From assembly GCA_008692225.1 (NCBI GenBank), contig VICG01000009.1:186001-250000 (forward strand): a stretch of 64,000 nt of DNA, written 5' to 3'. The stretch comes from Monilinia fructicola (taxonomy: Eukaryota; Ascomycota; Leotiomycetes; Helotiales; Sclerotiniaceae). Below, piece by piece: positions 26,067-37,900 of the stretch; within the stretch, counting starts at the first letter, position 1; every line of letters starts with the position of its first letter. The notes under the pieces are model-generated. The model did not search any database. It saw only the letters and a list, made by a program, of their open reading frames with translations, and was not told the DNA's origin. A program made the translations under genes and the position numbers.

Positions 26067-27602
26067 GTTGGGATTGGGGGGGGGAGAAGGGGGGGATCGC
26101 TTCTTCCGAGTGAGACTTGACTAATGAGTGATTGGAAAGTTGGATAGCCTTGTCTAGTTTATTTTTATTTTTCGACGACGTTTGGTTTGTTCAGATGAGT
26201 ATGGGATGTACGGAGTAGAATGGGTGGGTGATGTTTGAAGGTGGTGATGTTTGACGATGTTTGACAATGCAGGTGTTTGATGATTGGGTTTGAATTTAGA
26301 TGGATGGATGGGTTGGTTGATTGATTGATTGATTGATTGTAACTGGAGATACCCGAAAGGTTTGACTGGCTGGTTGATTGAATGGCTGACCTCGGGACTG
26401 GCTGGTTGAGTGATTGAATTGGATGTGGAATTATATTGAATTATGGCATAAATCATCAATTTCCATTTCATAACAAATCACGATATTGTTAAATTTGTTA
26501 ATAAATAAAATTTTGCACTGATGAAACGCTAATGAAAATTAGTCTGGGGGATCAACATTCATGCAGGGATGATCTCTCACGTCCACGGGTGCCTTAGGTA
26601 AGTAATTCATTGCTGCTTTATCACTTATGATGATGAGGAATGAACGCATTGAATGGAAGAAATGCATGTGATATCAGGAAACTCATACTTTGTACACCTC
26701 ACCTGGGCAAAGTGCAGTCCAATACCCGAATCAATCCATTGCGTTTGGGTCAAAAGAACTAAAGCGGCGATCTGCTTTGATCGATTTAAGAAGTTGATCT
26801 GCTACTTTCAAGGTTAATTCGGATAACTTTTGATTAACTCCTTCCCCTTCAAGGCTTCAACCGTCTTAATCATTTCAACCCCTTCAACCCTTCGACCCCT
26901 TCGACTGTTTCGGGAAGTGGAATGAGTGAGTAATGGAATCACTTGAATTCTGATCAAAGGGTTGTTTGGTTTGATGTTTGTTGCTTGTTGCACGTTGCTT
27001 GTTGCTTGTTGCACGTTGCTTGTTGCTTGCTTGTTAGTAATACAGTAGAAAGAATCTGGCAACCGCGTGAAAGGTTTCCTTATGTTTATACATATCAACA
27101 ATGAAAGAAACCTTCTTTCTATTAGGTCTATGAATCTGTATTTACGATCTATGATCTGTAATCTATGAATACATATGGATACTGCCACTTTCTAGCTTCT
27201 TTGTTCTTTTCTTCATGACGGGCAAAGAAAGATCTAAAAAGATCATCTAGCAGATTTAAACGAGTACATTACTATTCAGCTTTTATTAGAACAAACGGCG
27301 AATCCGAAAGTTTAACATGAGATTTTTGATTCTTCTTTTTCTTTTCCTATTCCTATTTCTATCCCGTTATTCGTCTAATGGTTACCAAAGTTTAATATGG
27401 TCAATGGAGAATACGATTAATACCTAGATAATTCTAGTATCATAATTAATGGTTTTCTAGAATATGTAGATCATAATTAGAACCAATCTAAGTAAACTTT
27501 TAATGTTTCTCTTTTTTGAATTTTATATATAACTTTATTTGTATATTTATTTGTATATTTATTTGTATATTTATTTGTATATTTATTTGTATATTTGTAT
27601 AT

Positions 27603-27697
<95 letters not shown>

Positions 27698-28506
27698 TTC
27701 TATATTTTTTATTATTATTTAAAATATTATATTTTTATAATTTATATTTATTCTCGATAATAATAATCATTATTATTAGAACTTCCTCCTTTTTAATTTT
27801 AGATATTAAGTATCCCTTATTCGTTAAGAAGGAATAATACAATTAAGCTAAGATATATAGAATCAAATGAGTATTATTATTTAATTAAGTATTATTATCT
27901 AATTGAGTATTATTATTTAATTAATATATTCATATATAGTCAGATACGATTTAAGAGATTCCTTCTTTATTATATTTATTATCTTCTTATCTTCCCTTCT
28001 CTTCATGATTGAAAACAAAAATAAATAAATAAATAAATAGATAGATAGATAGATATACAATTATACTCTCTCTACCTACTTTCTACCTACTCTCTACTTC
28101 CAAGTTCTCTTCTATCAATATCAATATCACATTCATTTGAATCACCAATCTTTTCCGTTTCATTTCATTTCATTCCATCCCATTCCATTCCCTCCTCTCT
28201 CCTTGAACCTGCGATACTGCGATACGATACGATACGATACCATACAATTCAACAGAATACAACACAATACAACACAACACAATACAATACAACCAACAAA
28301 AGGAACCTCTTAACTTCACACCGCCTATTGTTTGCTTGGTCTTTCTTTCCCCCCAGACAACAACTTCATCCTGCAGGAACCATATTTTTCGTCCAATTAT
28401 TCAAAAGGCTTAAAGGTCGTTGGAAAAAAGATCTGCCAATTTGAATAATTACATACCACCATAATTCTACTCCCGGCAGCGACAACAATGACTCGAGTCT
28501 TTCCAA
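26067..28506. other. Intergenic with large TTTA/TTTGTATA arrays and 5' leader of the F-box gene
   Basis: AT-rich from about 27480 to 28060, with GATT runs near 26320. The last 400 bases before 28507 are CT- and CAATACAA-rich, like a leader. No gene supported. Confidence 0.6.
27535..27700. repeat. Compound microsatellite (TTTGTATA)n then (TTTA)n
   Basis: Several copies of an 8-base unit lead directly into about 25 perfect TTTA units ending near 27699. The apparent open frames are Leu/Phe/Ile/Tyr repeats. Confidence 0.95.
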
Positions 28507-28604
28507 ATGATGGATATGAAAACTCAAGGCGCAACCGGTGCTGCTTCTCATTCGATTTGGAATCTTCCCGAGGAGTCTTCATCACACAATTCTGCACCTA
28601 GTGC
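28491..28604 (+). promoter_or_regulatory. Upstream ORF overlapping the F-box gene start
   Basis: An ATG about 20 bases before the main ATG opens a different frame of about 38 codons that overlaps the start of the main CDS. A scanning ribosome would meet it first, so it could lower translation of the main frame. If its frame were instead the true N-terminus, a further frame shift would be required. The main start at 28507 gives the more natural protein. Confidence 0.4.
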
Positions 28605-30557
28605 GAACCATATACCCTCTCGCAGAATACGACTGGCCTCGGTCCCTAACGAAAGTGATCTCTCAGAACGGATGTCAGATTTGTCAGTTGGTGAAGATTT
28701 AGATGAGCCTTCAGATGCGAGGCGAGGGAGCGGCTTCAGAGGTTTACTCAGACGCGCTTCAGTATCGATTAAGAATAGAAAGAGACGACATTCGCATACG
28801 ATAGAAGAACGACCATCCTCTTCCTCCTCCCCATGGCACAGACTACGACAAGCTGCAAGTTTTAATAGAAATTCGAGATTATTACCATCTCAGTTCACCC
28901 TTGATGGTCCTGTGGATTCTTGTTCAGATATAGCATCACCAATACCTGGATATGGAGGGGCACCTCCTGTTATACCCATCGGAACGGGTGGAGCTGCAAG
29001 AGCCACGGCAGCTGCGCAGAATCTTTTCAAGAATCGACAATTTTTAGTATCAGAAGATACACAACAGAATGATAGGGAAAAGTGCTATTGGTATAGCGGT
29101 TACTTCGATCGCGGAATCAACCCAAAGTCAGGATACGTCAATCAGTCGGGTAGATTTCATCGGGACTCTTCCAACGGAACTTTCTATTCAGATCTTGGCA
29201 CATTTGGATCATCGCTCTCTTTTAAATGTGGAATTGGTTTGCCGAAAATGGGCATCGACAGCAGGGTCACAGCATGTTTGGAGAAAAGCTTTCTTGAGAG
29301 AGAAAGCAACGGCATATGCTATGAGTGGGAGAGTCAAACCAGGATCGGGACTAGGTGTTCCAGCGTTAAATCCTGATACGGATTGGAAAGATGTATATCG
29401 CATCAAACAAAATTTGGAGAAGAGATGGATTTTCTGGTCAGACAACAACCACCTACCTCATGGGACACACAGATAGTATCTATTGCGTACAATTCGATGA
29501 GTATGATATTACTACCGATTCATATATCAAGATGATCACTGACATATTCATAGGTCGAAAATCATTACGGGTTCTCGAGATAGAACGATTCGTGTATGGG
29601 ATCTGAAGACTTATAAATGTAGCTTGATTATTGGACCTCCAGAAGTCATAAACGATCCATCTCTCATGACTGCTAGTGATGGCACTCCTCAACACTATTC
29701 GAGCGGTCCAGTTCACAATCGAACGGCTCAAAGCACACCGCAAACTGCCTCTTTCCCCGTTCATCACAACGCATCGATCTTGTGTCTTCAGTACGACGAT
29801 GAAATCCTTGTTACCGGTTCATCAGACAGCACATGTATCGTGTACGATATCAAAAAAGGATACAAACCAATGATGCGTTTGCGTCACCACACTGCAGCTG
29901 TGCTTGATCTTGCATTCGATGATAGATACATTGTTACTTGTTCAAAAGATGTCAGTATCTGTGTTTGGGATCGTCACACTGGTGAGATGATAAAACAACT
30001 TCGGGGACATTCTGGACCCGTCAATGCCGTACAGATGAGGGGAAATACAATCGTTAGCTGCAGTGGAGATTTCAGAGTCAAGTTATGGAACATTGATACT
30101 GGCAAGAACATACGAGAATTCTCAGGTCACACCAAGGGCTTGGCTTGCAGTCAATTTTCCGAGGATTCAAAATACATTGCTTCGGCTGGTAACGATAAAA
30201 TCATCCGTATTTGGGATGCGAATACGGGAGAGTGTTTGAAGATTATCCCGGCCCATGAGAATTTGGTCAGATCCTTACACATCGATTCGATTAGTGGGAG
30301 ATTGATCTCTGGAAGCTATGATCAAGATATCAAGGTCTGGGATATGGAATCTGGAAGATTACTTTTGGATTTTCCCAAGTGGCATGCTAGCTGGGTTTTT
30401 GGGGGCAAAGAGTGATTATAGGAGGATCATCAGTACAGGACAAGATCCGAAGATTCTGGTTATGGATTTTGGGCATGATGTTGAGGGGATTGAGAAATTA
30501 GAAAGTGTTATGAGGGAAGAGAGGAAGGGAAAGGCGGAAGGAGGTGGGATTGAGTGA
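28507..30557 (+). CDS. F-box/WD40 protein, SCF ubiquitin ligase substrate receptor (two frame breaks)
   Basis: About 636 residues from exons 28507-29046, 29132-29500 and 29554-30557 (introns of 85 and 53 nt). The N-terminus is Ser/Arg-rich and disordered. An F-box follows at about residues 187-232 (FIGTLPTELSIQILAHLDHR..CRKWA), which would bind Skp1. The C-terminal half holds about seven WD40 blades (GHTDSIYCVQFDE, CSKDVSICVWDRHTGE, RGHSGPVNAVQMRG, AGNDKIIRIWDANTGE) that bind substrates. The layout is that of the Fwd1/beta-TrCP/Pop1 class, and the exact orthologue is not settled. Two single-base surplus positions break the frame: in a TTTT run near 29430-29433 and in a GGGGG run near 30403-30408. 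Without them the exon total is 1911 bases, a multiple of three. At the first, a 49-nt pseudo-intron (29393-29441) would also restore frame, but it would delete the conserved DVYRIKQNLEKRW segment. Confidence 0.85.
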
Positions 30558-31449
30558 TTATAGAGAGTGTATACGGATTTGATTTTGGGATGGGAGTTTA
30601 AAGTTTTTGGGATTTTGGGAAGGTAAACTTTAGTTACCTCGTCTGTTATTGAGCGAGTGAGTAGGGTGGGAAGAGAAAGAGAGAGAGAGAGAGAGAGGAA
30701 GGGAAAGAATATGCCCTCGGGGATTTGCAGTTGAATAGAAGATATCATAATGTGGATGGATGGCTTGCGACGTTTGGGATTGGGGTTGATTCATTATGAT
30801 GGATGGGCGTTTATGGATTTTTCAACATTTTGAACTCAATTCGAGCGCAAGAAAGCGGTTTGGTGTGAAAATTGAGGAATAGGGAATCCAATGGTATGGT
30901 ATTGGAATGGAATGGGATGGGTATGAGTACTTGACAGTCTTCGTGTTGGAAGTTTAGGTGCCGACATCATTAATGCATTGTGTTGGGAGTTTTGATGGGT
31001 TGGCTGGGATTTTGTGAATAGATTTGAGTGTTGTTATTATATATATAGATGGATGGATGCATGGTGGATGTTGGATGCTGGCGGGACGGTGTGGTTGGTT
31101 GGTTGGTTGGTTGGTTGGATGATATTGAACTTCAACTGATGTTGATGTTGGTATTGAATTTCATTTCATTTTGAGTTACGGTAGACCATATAAATACTTC
31201 AAACTACTGCTCGAGTAGGAGGTACTCGCTCATTCTTCACGCTTGCGCAGCCTCTTGGAAACCACATATGGATAGATATCAAGAAGTGTTATACAGTAGT
31301 AGTAGTAGTCTTCCAACCACGATCATCACTTGGTTTCGCATGGCTTCTAGGTTGGTGGTGGTTTGGTGTTGGTGTTGGTTTTGAATTTCGGATTTCGAGT
31401 GAGAGGGAATAATTAAGATGATTTGGTATTTACTCGAATATCTTGATTA

Positions 31450-31712
31450 TATTTGTATTTATATTTTTATATTATATTTATATTTATATTTATATTTATA
31501 TTTATATTTATATTTATATTTATATTTATATTTATATTTATATTTATATTTATTTATATTTATATTTATATTTATATTATATTTATATTTATATTTATAT
31601 TTATATTATATATTATATTATATATTATATTTATATTTATATTATATATTATATTTATATTTATATTATATCTTTATTATATTTATATATATTTATATAT
31701 ATTTATATATTT
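31450..31712. repeat. TATATT hexanucleotide array
   Basis: Tandem TATATT units with occasional shifts. Forward frames read as Tyr/Ile, Tyr/Leu or Phe/Ile repeats. Confidence 0.95.
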
Positions 31713-31735
31713 AGTAAATGGAATTTTTTATTAGA

Positions 31736-31965
<230 letters not shown>

Positions 31966-32254
31966 TTTTTTAGTATTTGTTAATATTTTAATATTTTTAT
32001 GTATATTTAACTTGCTTTTCAAAATATTTATAGTTAATTTACTTTATTTAAAGAATGTTAATAACCTTCTAAGGTTTGATAAGATCAAAATACTCCACAT
32101 ATATTTCCCCTCCCATTCGCTCCAATACCCCACTAGCCTCAAACTCTCTAGCCTCCTCGCTAAACAAATCGCACAATCTCAATTTCCCTTCCCTCTCCAA
32201 AAAGTTTCGAATCTCTTCATTCCCATCCATCACGACAATCGACACCCAGCAAAA

Positions 32255-33379
32255 ATGTCAGCCCTCAACAAGATCGTGGCTACCAGCCCTTCGCGCGCAA
32301 GCCCATCAGAGCTTGAGACCAGTATTGCTGGTGCTCTTTATGATCTCGAGTCCAACACTCCAGATTTGAAGGCGGCTTTGAGACCTCTTCAATTTTCTTC
32401 TGCTAAGGAGGTGAGATTTGTTTTTCCTTGTGCTTTTGAATAATTTGAGATTCGGCGAGAGTGTTTTGCGGAGCCGGTTATGGTATTGCGAGTATGCTTG
32501 TTGTACTTTATGCCTGCACCGCTCTCCATTTTCACCTCGCTCGAAATGGCAATATTGGAATGCAGCTATCCTCGACATTCGATATTTTTACAGATCATTT
32601 CCGGCATTTCCATTTCTTTTCGTATACAGTATACTAGACGACATTTCATCCACGAATATTGAATATTGGTATCACTTTTTCTTCTGAAGGTTTCGAAAGA
32701 TAAACAAATGATGGAAAATGATACTCTGGTCAATTGAGGTAGATGAAATGGAATTGATGAAGATACATTATACAATTGGGAGTTCGAGGTGTCGGTTTTG
32801 ATGTTGGAATCGAACGGGCTGCGGACCATGTCTGTTAAATGACTGGAGATCGCATGCTGACTTTGATCGAATTCTAGATTGAAGTTGGCCACGGCAAGAA
32901 GGCTATTGCTATCTTTGTCCCCGTTCCTTCCCTTCAAGCTTTCCACAAGGTTCAACAACGGTATGTCTTCTACCCTATGTATCCTTCTATCCATTACTAA
33001 TGCATCGAATAGTCTTACTCGTGAACTCGAGAAGAAGTTCTCTGACCGTCACGTCTTGATCCTCGCTGGACGTCGTATCCTTCCCCGCCCAAAGAGATCC
33101 AACAGATCTCGAACCTCCCTCACCCAAAAGCGTCCTCGTTCAAGAACTTTGACTGCTGTTCACGATGCTATCCTTACCGATATCGTCTACCCAGTTGAGA
33201 TCGTCGGAAAGCGTCTCCGTACCAAGGAGGATGGAAGCAAGATCTTGAAGGTCATTCTCGATGAGAAGGAGAAGGAGAGTGTTGACCACAGACTTGATAC
33301 CTACTCTGATGTTTACAAGAAGTTGACTGGTCGTGGTGTTGTCTTCGAGTTCCCACAAGGAAGCTCTGCTGAGTATTAA
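32255..33379 (+). CDS. rps7: 40S ribosomal protein eS7 (RPS7)
   Basis: Exons 32255-32410, 32878-32960 and 33013-33379 give 201 residues, normal for eS7. Conserved segments are easy to see: [20 protein letters not shown], the [10 protein letters not shown] block, [33 protein letters not shown], and the C-terminal [19 protein letters not shown]. The protein sits on the small subunit and takes part in 18S rRNA maturation. The first intron (32411-32877, 467 nt, GTGAGA...TCTAG) is much longer than others in the window. The second is 52 nt. Long first introns are usual in fungal ribosomal protein genes. Both splice phases join cleanly and the CDS has no frame break. The CT-rich leader before the ATG fits a highly expressed gene. 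Confidence 0.96.
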
Positions 33380-34901
33380 ATTATTCAAGCTTTGTAAGAT
33401 GGGATTCTGGAGGGTTCACAAAAATGGTTGGCGCAATAGATAGGCTTTATGAAAGAATATCAAAAGCTTTTTTGTGTCATTGATATACCAATTTGTTTTT
33501 TACAATGGAGTTCATGGATTTATATGACTTCTCTGGTGTGATTGATGTTTTGTGTTTTGCATGTGAGCTTGTCAAATTATGTAAGTATAGAAGTTTCATT
33601 ATTTCTTATAATTTTCGTCCATCAACATTACCAGATACCTAGGTATCCCAAGTCAAAATTAATCAGTATCCTTCCAATTAGATCATCTAACAAAGCCATC
33701 CCCATCCCATCACAACCTCTACCCCATTTCAAAGACATTTCAAAACTATACCTAGCCCTGGAGGTATCTATCTATTTATCTATCTCACAAACAATCCAAT
33801 CTAACAAATATCAAGCTTCTTTAGAGGATCTAAATACCCAATCTCAAATACCTACCGAGTTTTGAAGATTATATCTCCCATCTCCCATCTCCCATCTCCC
33901 AATCATATGAAGTAACCAAATATACACTCTACCTCACCCTACCCTACTCTACACTCCTCTACACTCTCCAAACCTCAAAATCCCCTCTACTCCCCCCGGC
34001 TTCCATTCCCCTCCCCCCCCCCAAAAAACCAACCGATCCTCTAACCCATCCGAGATATATATCGTCCAAACGGATAGAGTGAACAGATCCATGGATAATC
34101 CAAACAAACGATAAAAACATCCAAATTCAATTTTTGAAAGACAATCCCAGATGAAGATTCCGTGTTTCTGATTTTTTGATTTTGTAATGTCAGGTAGATA
34201 GATGGGTAGGAGAGAGGGAGGTAGGTAGGAGATAGGTAGGAGATAGGTAGGTAACCGCCACTATCTATCTATCAATCAATCAATCAATCAATTAATTACA
34301 TAGTCAGTTGACTAGTCAGTTGTACATATGAATAAACCACATGAAATCTTAATCCCCAAGAAATCTTCAATGATAAGTCTCTAATAAGCCGACAACCTCT
34401 TGGAGCATCCAACCGCACCCACCAAAACCACAAACCACAAGTCTTACCCCTCCTCCCCCCAAATATTAATAGAATCGGATGCAGGAAATTCAAGAACGAA
34501 ATACATAAAGGAAAGGACCAAAAACGCCTCAACATGAGAATCCTCTTCGTCTTCCTATATCCTATGTCCTATATCCCTTGAGTATATCCCAGAATCCAAC
34601 CATCCATCCGTCCAACCCGCCCAATACAATCCAGTACAACCCAATCCAATCCAATCCAATCCAGATGATATCTAAACCATACACATCCTAGGTTACCAAG
34701 AACCGTCACCGCCATCGCCACCCAATCCATGATGATATAATATCCAAGAAAATGCCATCCATAATGACTCCATACATCGCTAGAATTGATTTGAATACGA
34801 ACGCCCGAGCGATTCCATGCCCACCGCGGTACAATTTCCATCACCGTAAAGTTTCCACGTATTATTTCATAAACCTCATCGCCCGCAACTCAACTCCAAG
34901 C
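33380..34901. other. Intergenic between convergent rps7 and OGT-type genes
   Basis: Probably 3' UTRs of both genes plus spacer. Contains a CCCATCT repeat near 33872-33900, a pyrimidine-rich tract to about 34030, GGTAG runs near 34190-34250 and an AATC run near 34273-34293. No gene supported. Confidence 0.6.
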
Positions 34902-37900
34902 TTAACGAATATAAATATCCCCTCCCTCCCCATCAACCCACCTCCTCCAAGCAACTTCATACGCCCATTCGAGATCCCTAACCCATCTCCTCGTATCAAA
35001 GAGTGCACAATCATATCGACTTTCATAAAGTAATCTCCTCAAATCTCCCAATCTACCTCTGCCGACACCATATCCCTTATTCGTATCATAATGAAAGTTT
35101 TTCGCAAGTCTAATTGCAAATTCTTCGTACTGTTCCTCATCTTTTGCGATGAGTTCCGAGGCAGCCCTTTTGCCTTCTTCACCTCGAGGTAATGCACCTT
35201 TAAGAATTGATGCTGCCATACGTGAACACATTTTATATTGTAACGTGGTAAAGTGAGTAACGGTGTACTGGACCAAAGAACGTCTGCAGCAGTTGTATGA
35301 GCGTTGCATTCGGGAGTATCAAGAAAGAGATCGCAAACTCGTGCTCGGGAAATATGTTGATGTTTGGGTGCGACATCTGTAAACCAAATTCGTGATGCAA
35401 CACCTTCCCCTGCCCAATCTCGTGCTGTAGCTTTAAGATTACTCTCGCCGAGATCAGGAAAGCGTAAAAGCCAAAGAATTGCTTTTTGGAACTTTGTCTA
35501 AAATCCTCAACCAGGTACGGAAAGTGGTAGGTTCAATCTGATATTAATGAGCACGAGTTAAGAGAGTAGACTTATTGATGACATACCTTATAAAGCTGGT
35601 TAAAATTCCCTAGGATAATAGCATCATCAGACAAAGTCGGAAGAGTTGCTTTCTCATTTTCCATCTAGTCGTCTGTTCTTCATCCCATGATGCTTGTTGA
35701 TCCCTTGGTTCTGACTGAGCATGATCACAACAGAAGAACGTATCCCGACAGAATATGATATTCTCCGAGTATACCCAACGGTCTTCATCAATAGACTGCT
35801 CATCTTCCACTTGATCTTCTAAATCTATGTTTCTTTCTCCACGGTCGTAATGTCTCGGGTGGGATTGCCGTTTCATCTGCCAGGAGATAATCGCACCACT
35901 CAGCTCCTAATGTTCCAGCAAAGCCCATGAAAGACATTTGAATAGGAGCTGGACGAGCAGCAAAAACTTCATTACGAGCACCCCTAGTATATCCATTGAG
36001 GTTTATGAGGATATGAATACCATCCTGGACGATTTGGTTCACTAATCGATCGGCAGTCCATGAACTGACATCACGAAAAACCGGAGCTTCGCGTTCGATT
36101 TGTTGTCTATGAACAGAGTTGTCGCTAGCAGTTGTAGCATAGCAAAATGCTTTCGCTCGGGAAGGATTATGAAATCCAAAGACGGATTGCATTCTAAATT
36201 ATCATCAGTATAGAAAGACTAAAGAAGAACAAACACTTACAAATGAGCCAAAGGATGATTATTGAAATCAGAAGAAACATATCCAATGTTAAGATGAGGC
36301 CTTGGGGGTGAAGGTGGTGGAAATACAGAACCCTGCATCCAAGGAGACCGTAACGTAGAACAAGAGATCCTAAGGGCGTTTCGTTGAGAAATGAGACGTA
36401 TATCTTTTGCAGATAATGGACAGGTGAAAGTGTGGAACGGTAGCACAGTAGGTGCCGAAGGTATCGATAGGCTGCTTGGAAAATGGGGACGAGGGTAAAA
36501 GCCAGGAGAATATTCCTTTTTCTTGACATGTCTGTCAATATACCATCGATGAGTGGCACGTTTAGTTGCACGCTCAACCAAGCGCACAATTCGAGCACCC
36601 TCCCAGCGGTGTCCAGCCCAAGCACTCAAGGCAGTCTGAATACTTTCTCTCTTATCAGGTGACCACTCACCCCCACAATCAGCAGCTTCAAGCTGTTTAA
36701 GAAAATGGGGAAACGCTTGACCCTGCAAAGTTCCTCGGCCCCAAGTCGACCCCTCTCTCAATTGCTTAGCAACAATATCAACAACCCGTTTCATGAGTCC
36801 CCGCCATGCTTATTTGGATTCGCTTCCGTTATCATTCCACCATCGTCTACATGCCACCTATCTCGTTTACCACCATCGAGTATAACGCCCCCCCGTCCTT
36901 TCCAGTCACAGACTGAATTTAAAGCATTGGAAAGGCCACAAACTGCTTCCGCAAAATCTGGACTCGCCTTCACAGCTCTTTTATAGTACTGTATTGCATC
37001 ACTTGTACGTCCTTGATCTTTGACAGCGTTGGCTAAATTCGCTAAAGCAATGTCGAATGTCCCATCGCATTGTACAGCTTTCTCGTACATTTTGATCGCA
37101 GCAGGAAGCTGACCGATATCCTTAAGTAAACTTCCCAGATTAGTGTAGAGATGTGCATGTCTTGAATCTAACAGTAATCCATAATTATAATAAGCAAGTG
37201 CTAGCGCAACACCACTGCCAGGAACGACTCCAGGTATTGCAGTAAAGCCTGTGGTGTCTCGAGATGGAATAGGACGATGAGCGGCAGGCTGTTGTACGCT
37301 TGCAAGGAGAATACCAACGTTATTGGCTGTTGATGGACTAGGTTGTAGGGATAAAGATAAATAATACAATGCGAGGATATCCCCAACACCTTTAGGCATC
37401 TTTGAAATCCGCTGAGATGTACTGTTTGACATTGCATCTTGGAATATTTTGGCCAAAGATAACAGAGAGTTACTGGTAGTAGATATGGCAGCTTTTTGAG
37501 CTAAGCCTTGAGGAACATATCGAAGACCAGGGAGTTCACCATTCCTTGGAAACACCAGAGTTTTCGCCTCTAGCGCTTTTTCGGGAGGCAAGAGTAAGGG
37601 CAACGAAGCTGGCGCCAGGTTATGGAGAGAGGCAGGCTCAGTGCGCATACCGGGGAAACAGTCGAGGGTCAAGCTATCGATAATCCTGCGGATAAGCCCT
37701 TGTATTCCACCCACTCCTTTACCTGCACTGATAACAACTGCATCCTCGAAAGCTTTAGATGCCGCACTAACATCGCCGAGAGCGTATAGCATATTGCCTT
37801 TTGCATGTATAAGAGCTAAGATTCGGCCGTTCTCAGATCCGGGTATCGCAAACCCGCTTGAACCAAAACCGATCTTTTCAGAACTATCTTCAAGTCTATC

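Noticed and set aside
32750..32880. tRNA B-box-like GTTCGATTCC on the minus strand inside the rps7 intron
   Set aside because: No matching acceptor stem or A box at the proper distance.
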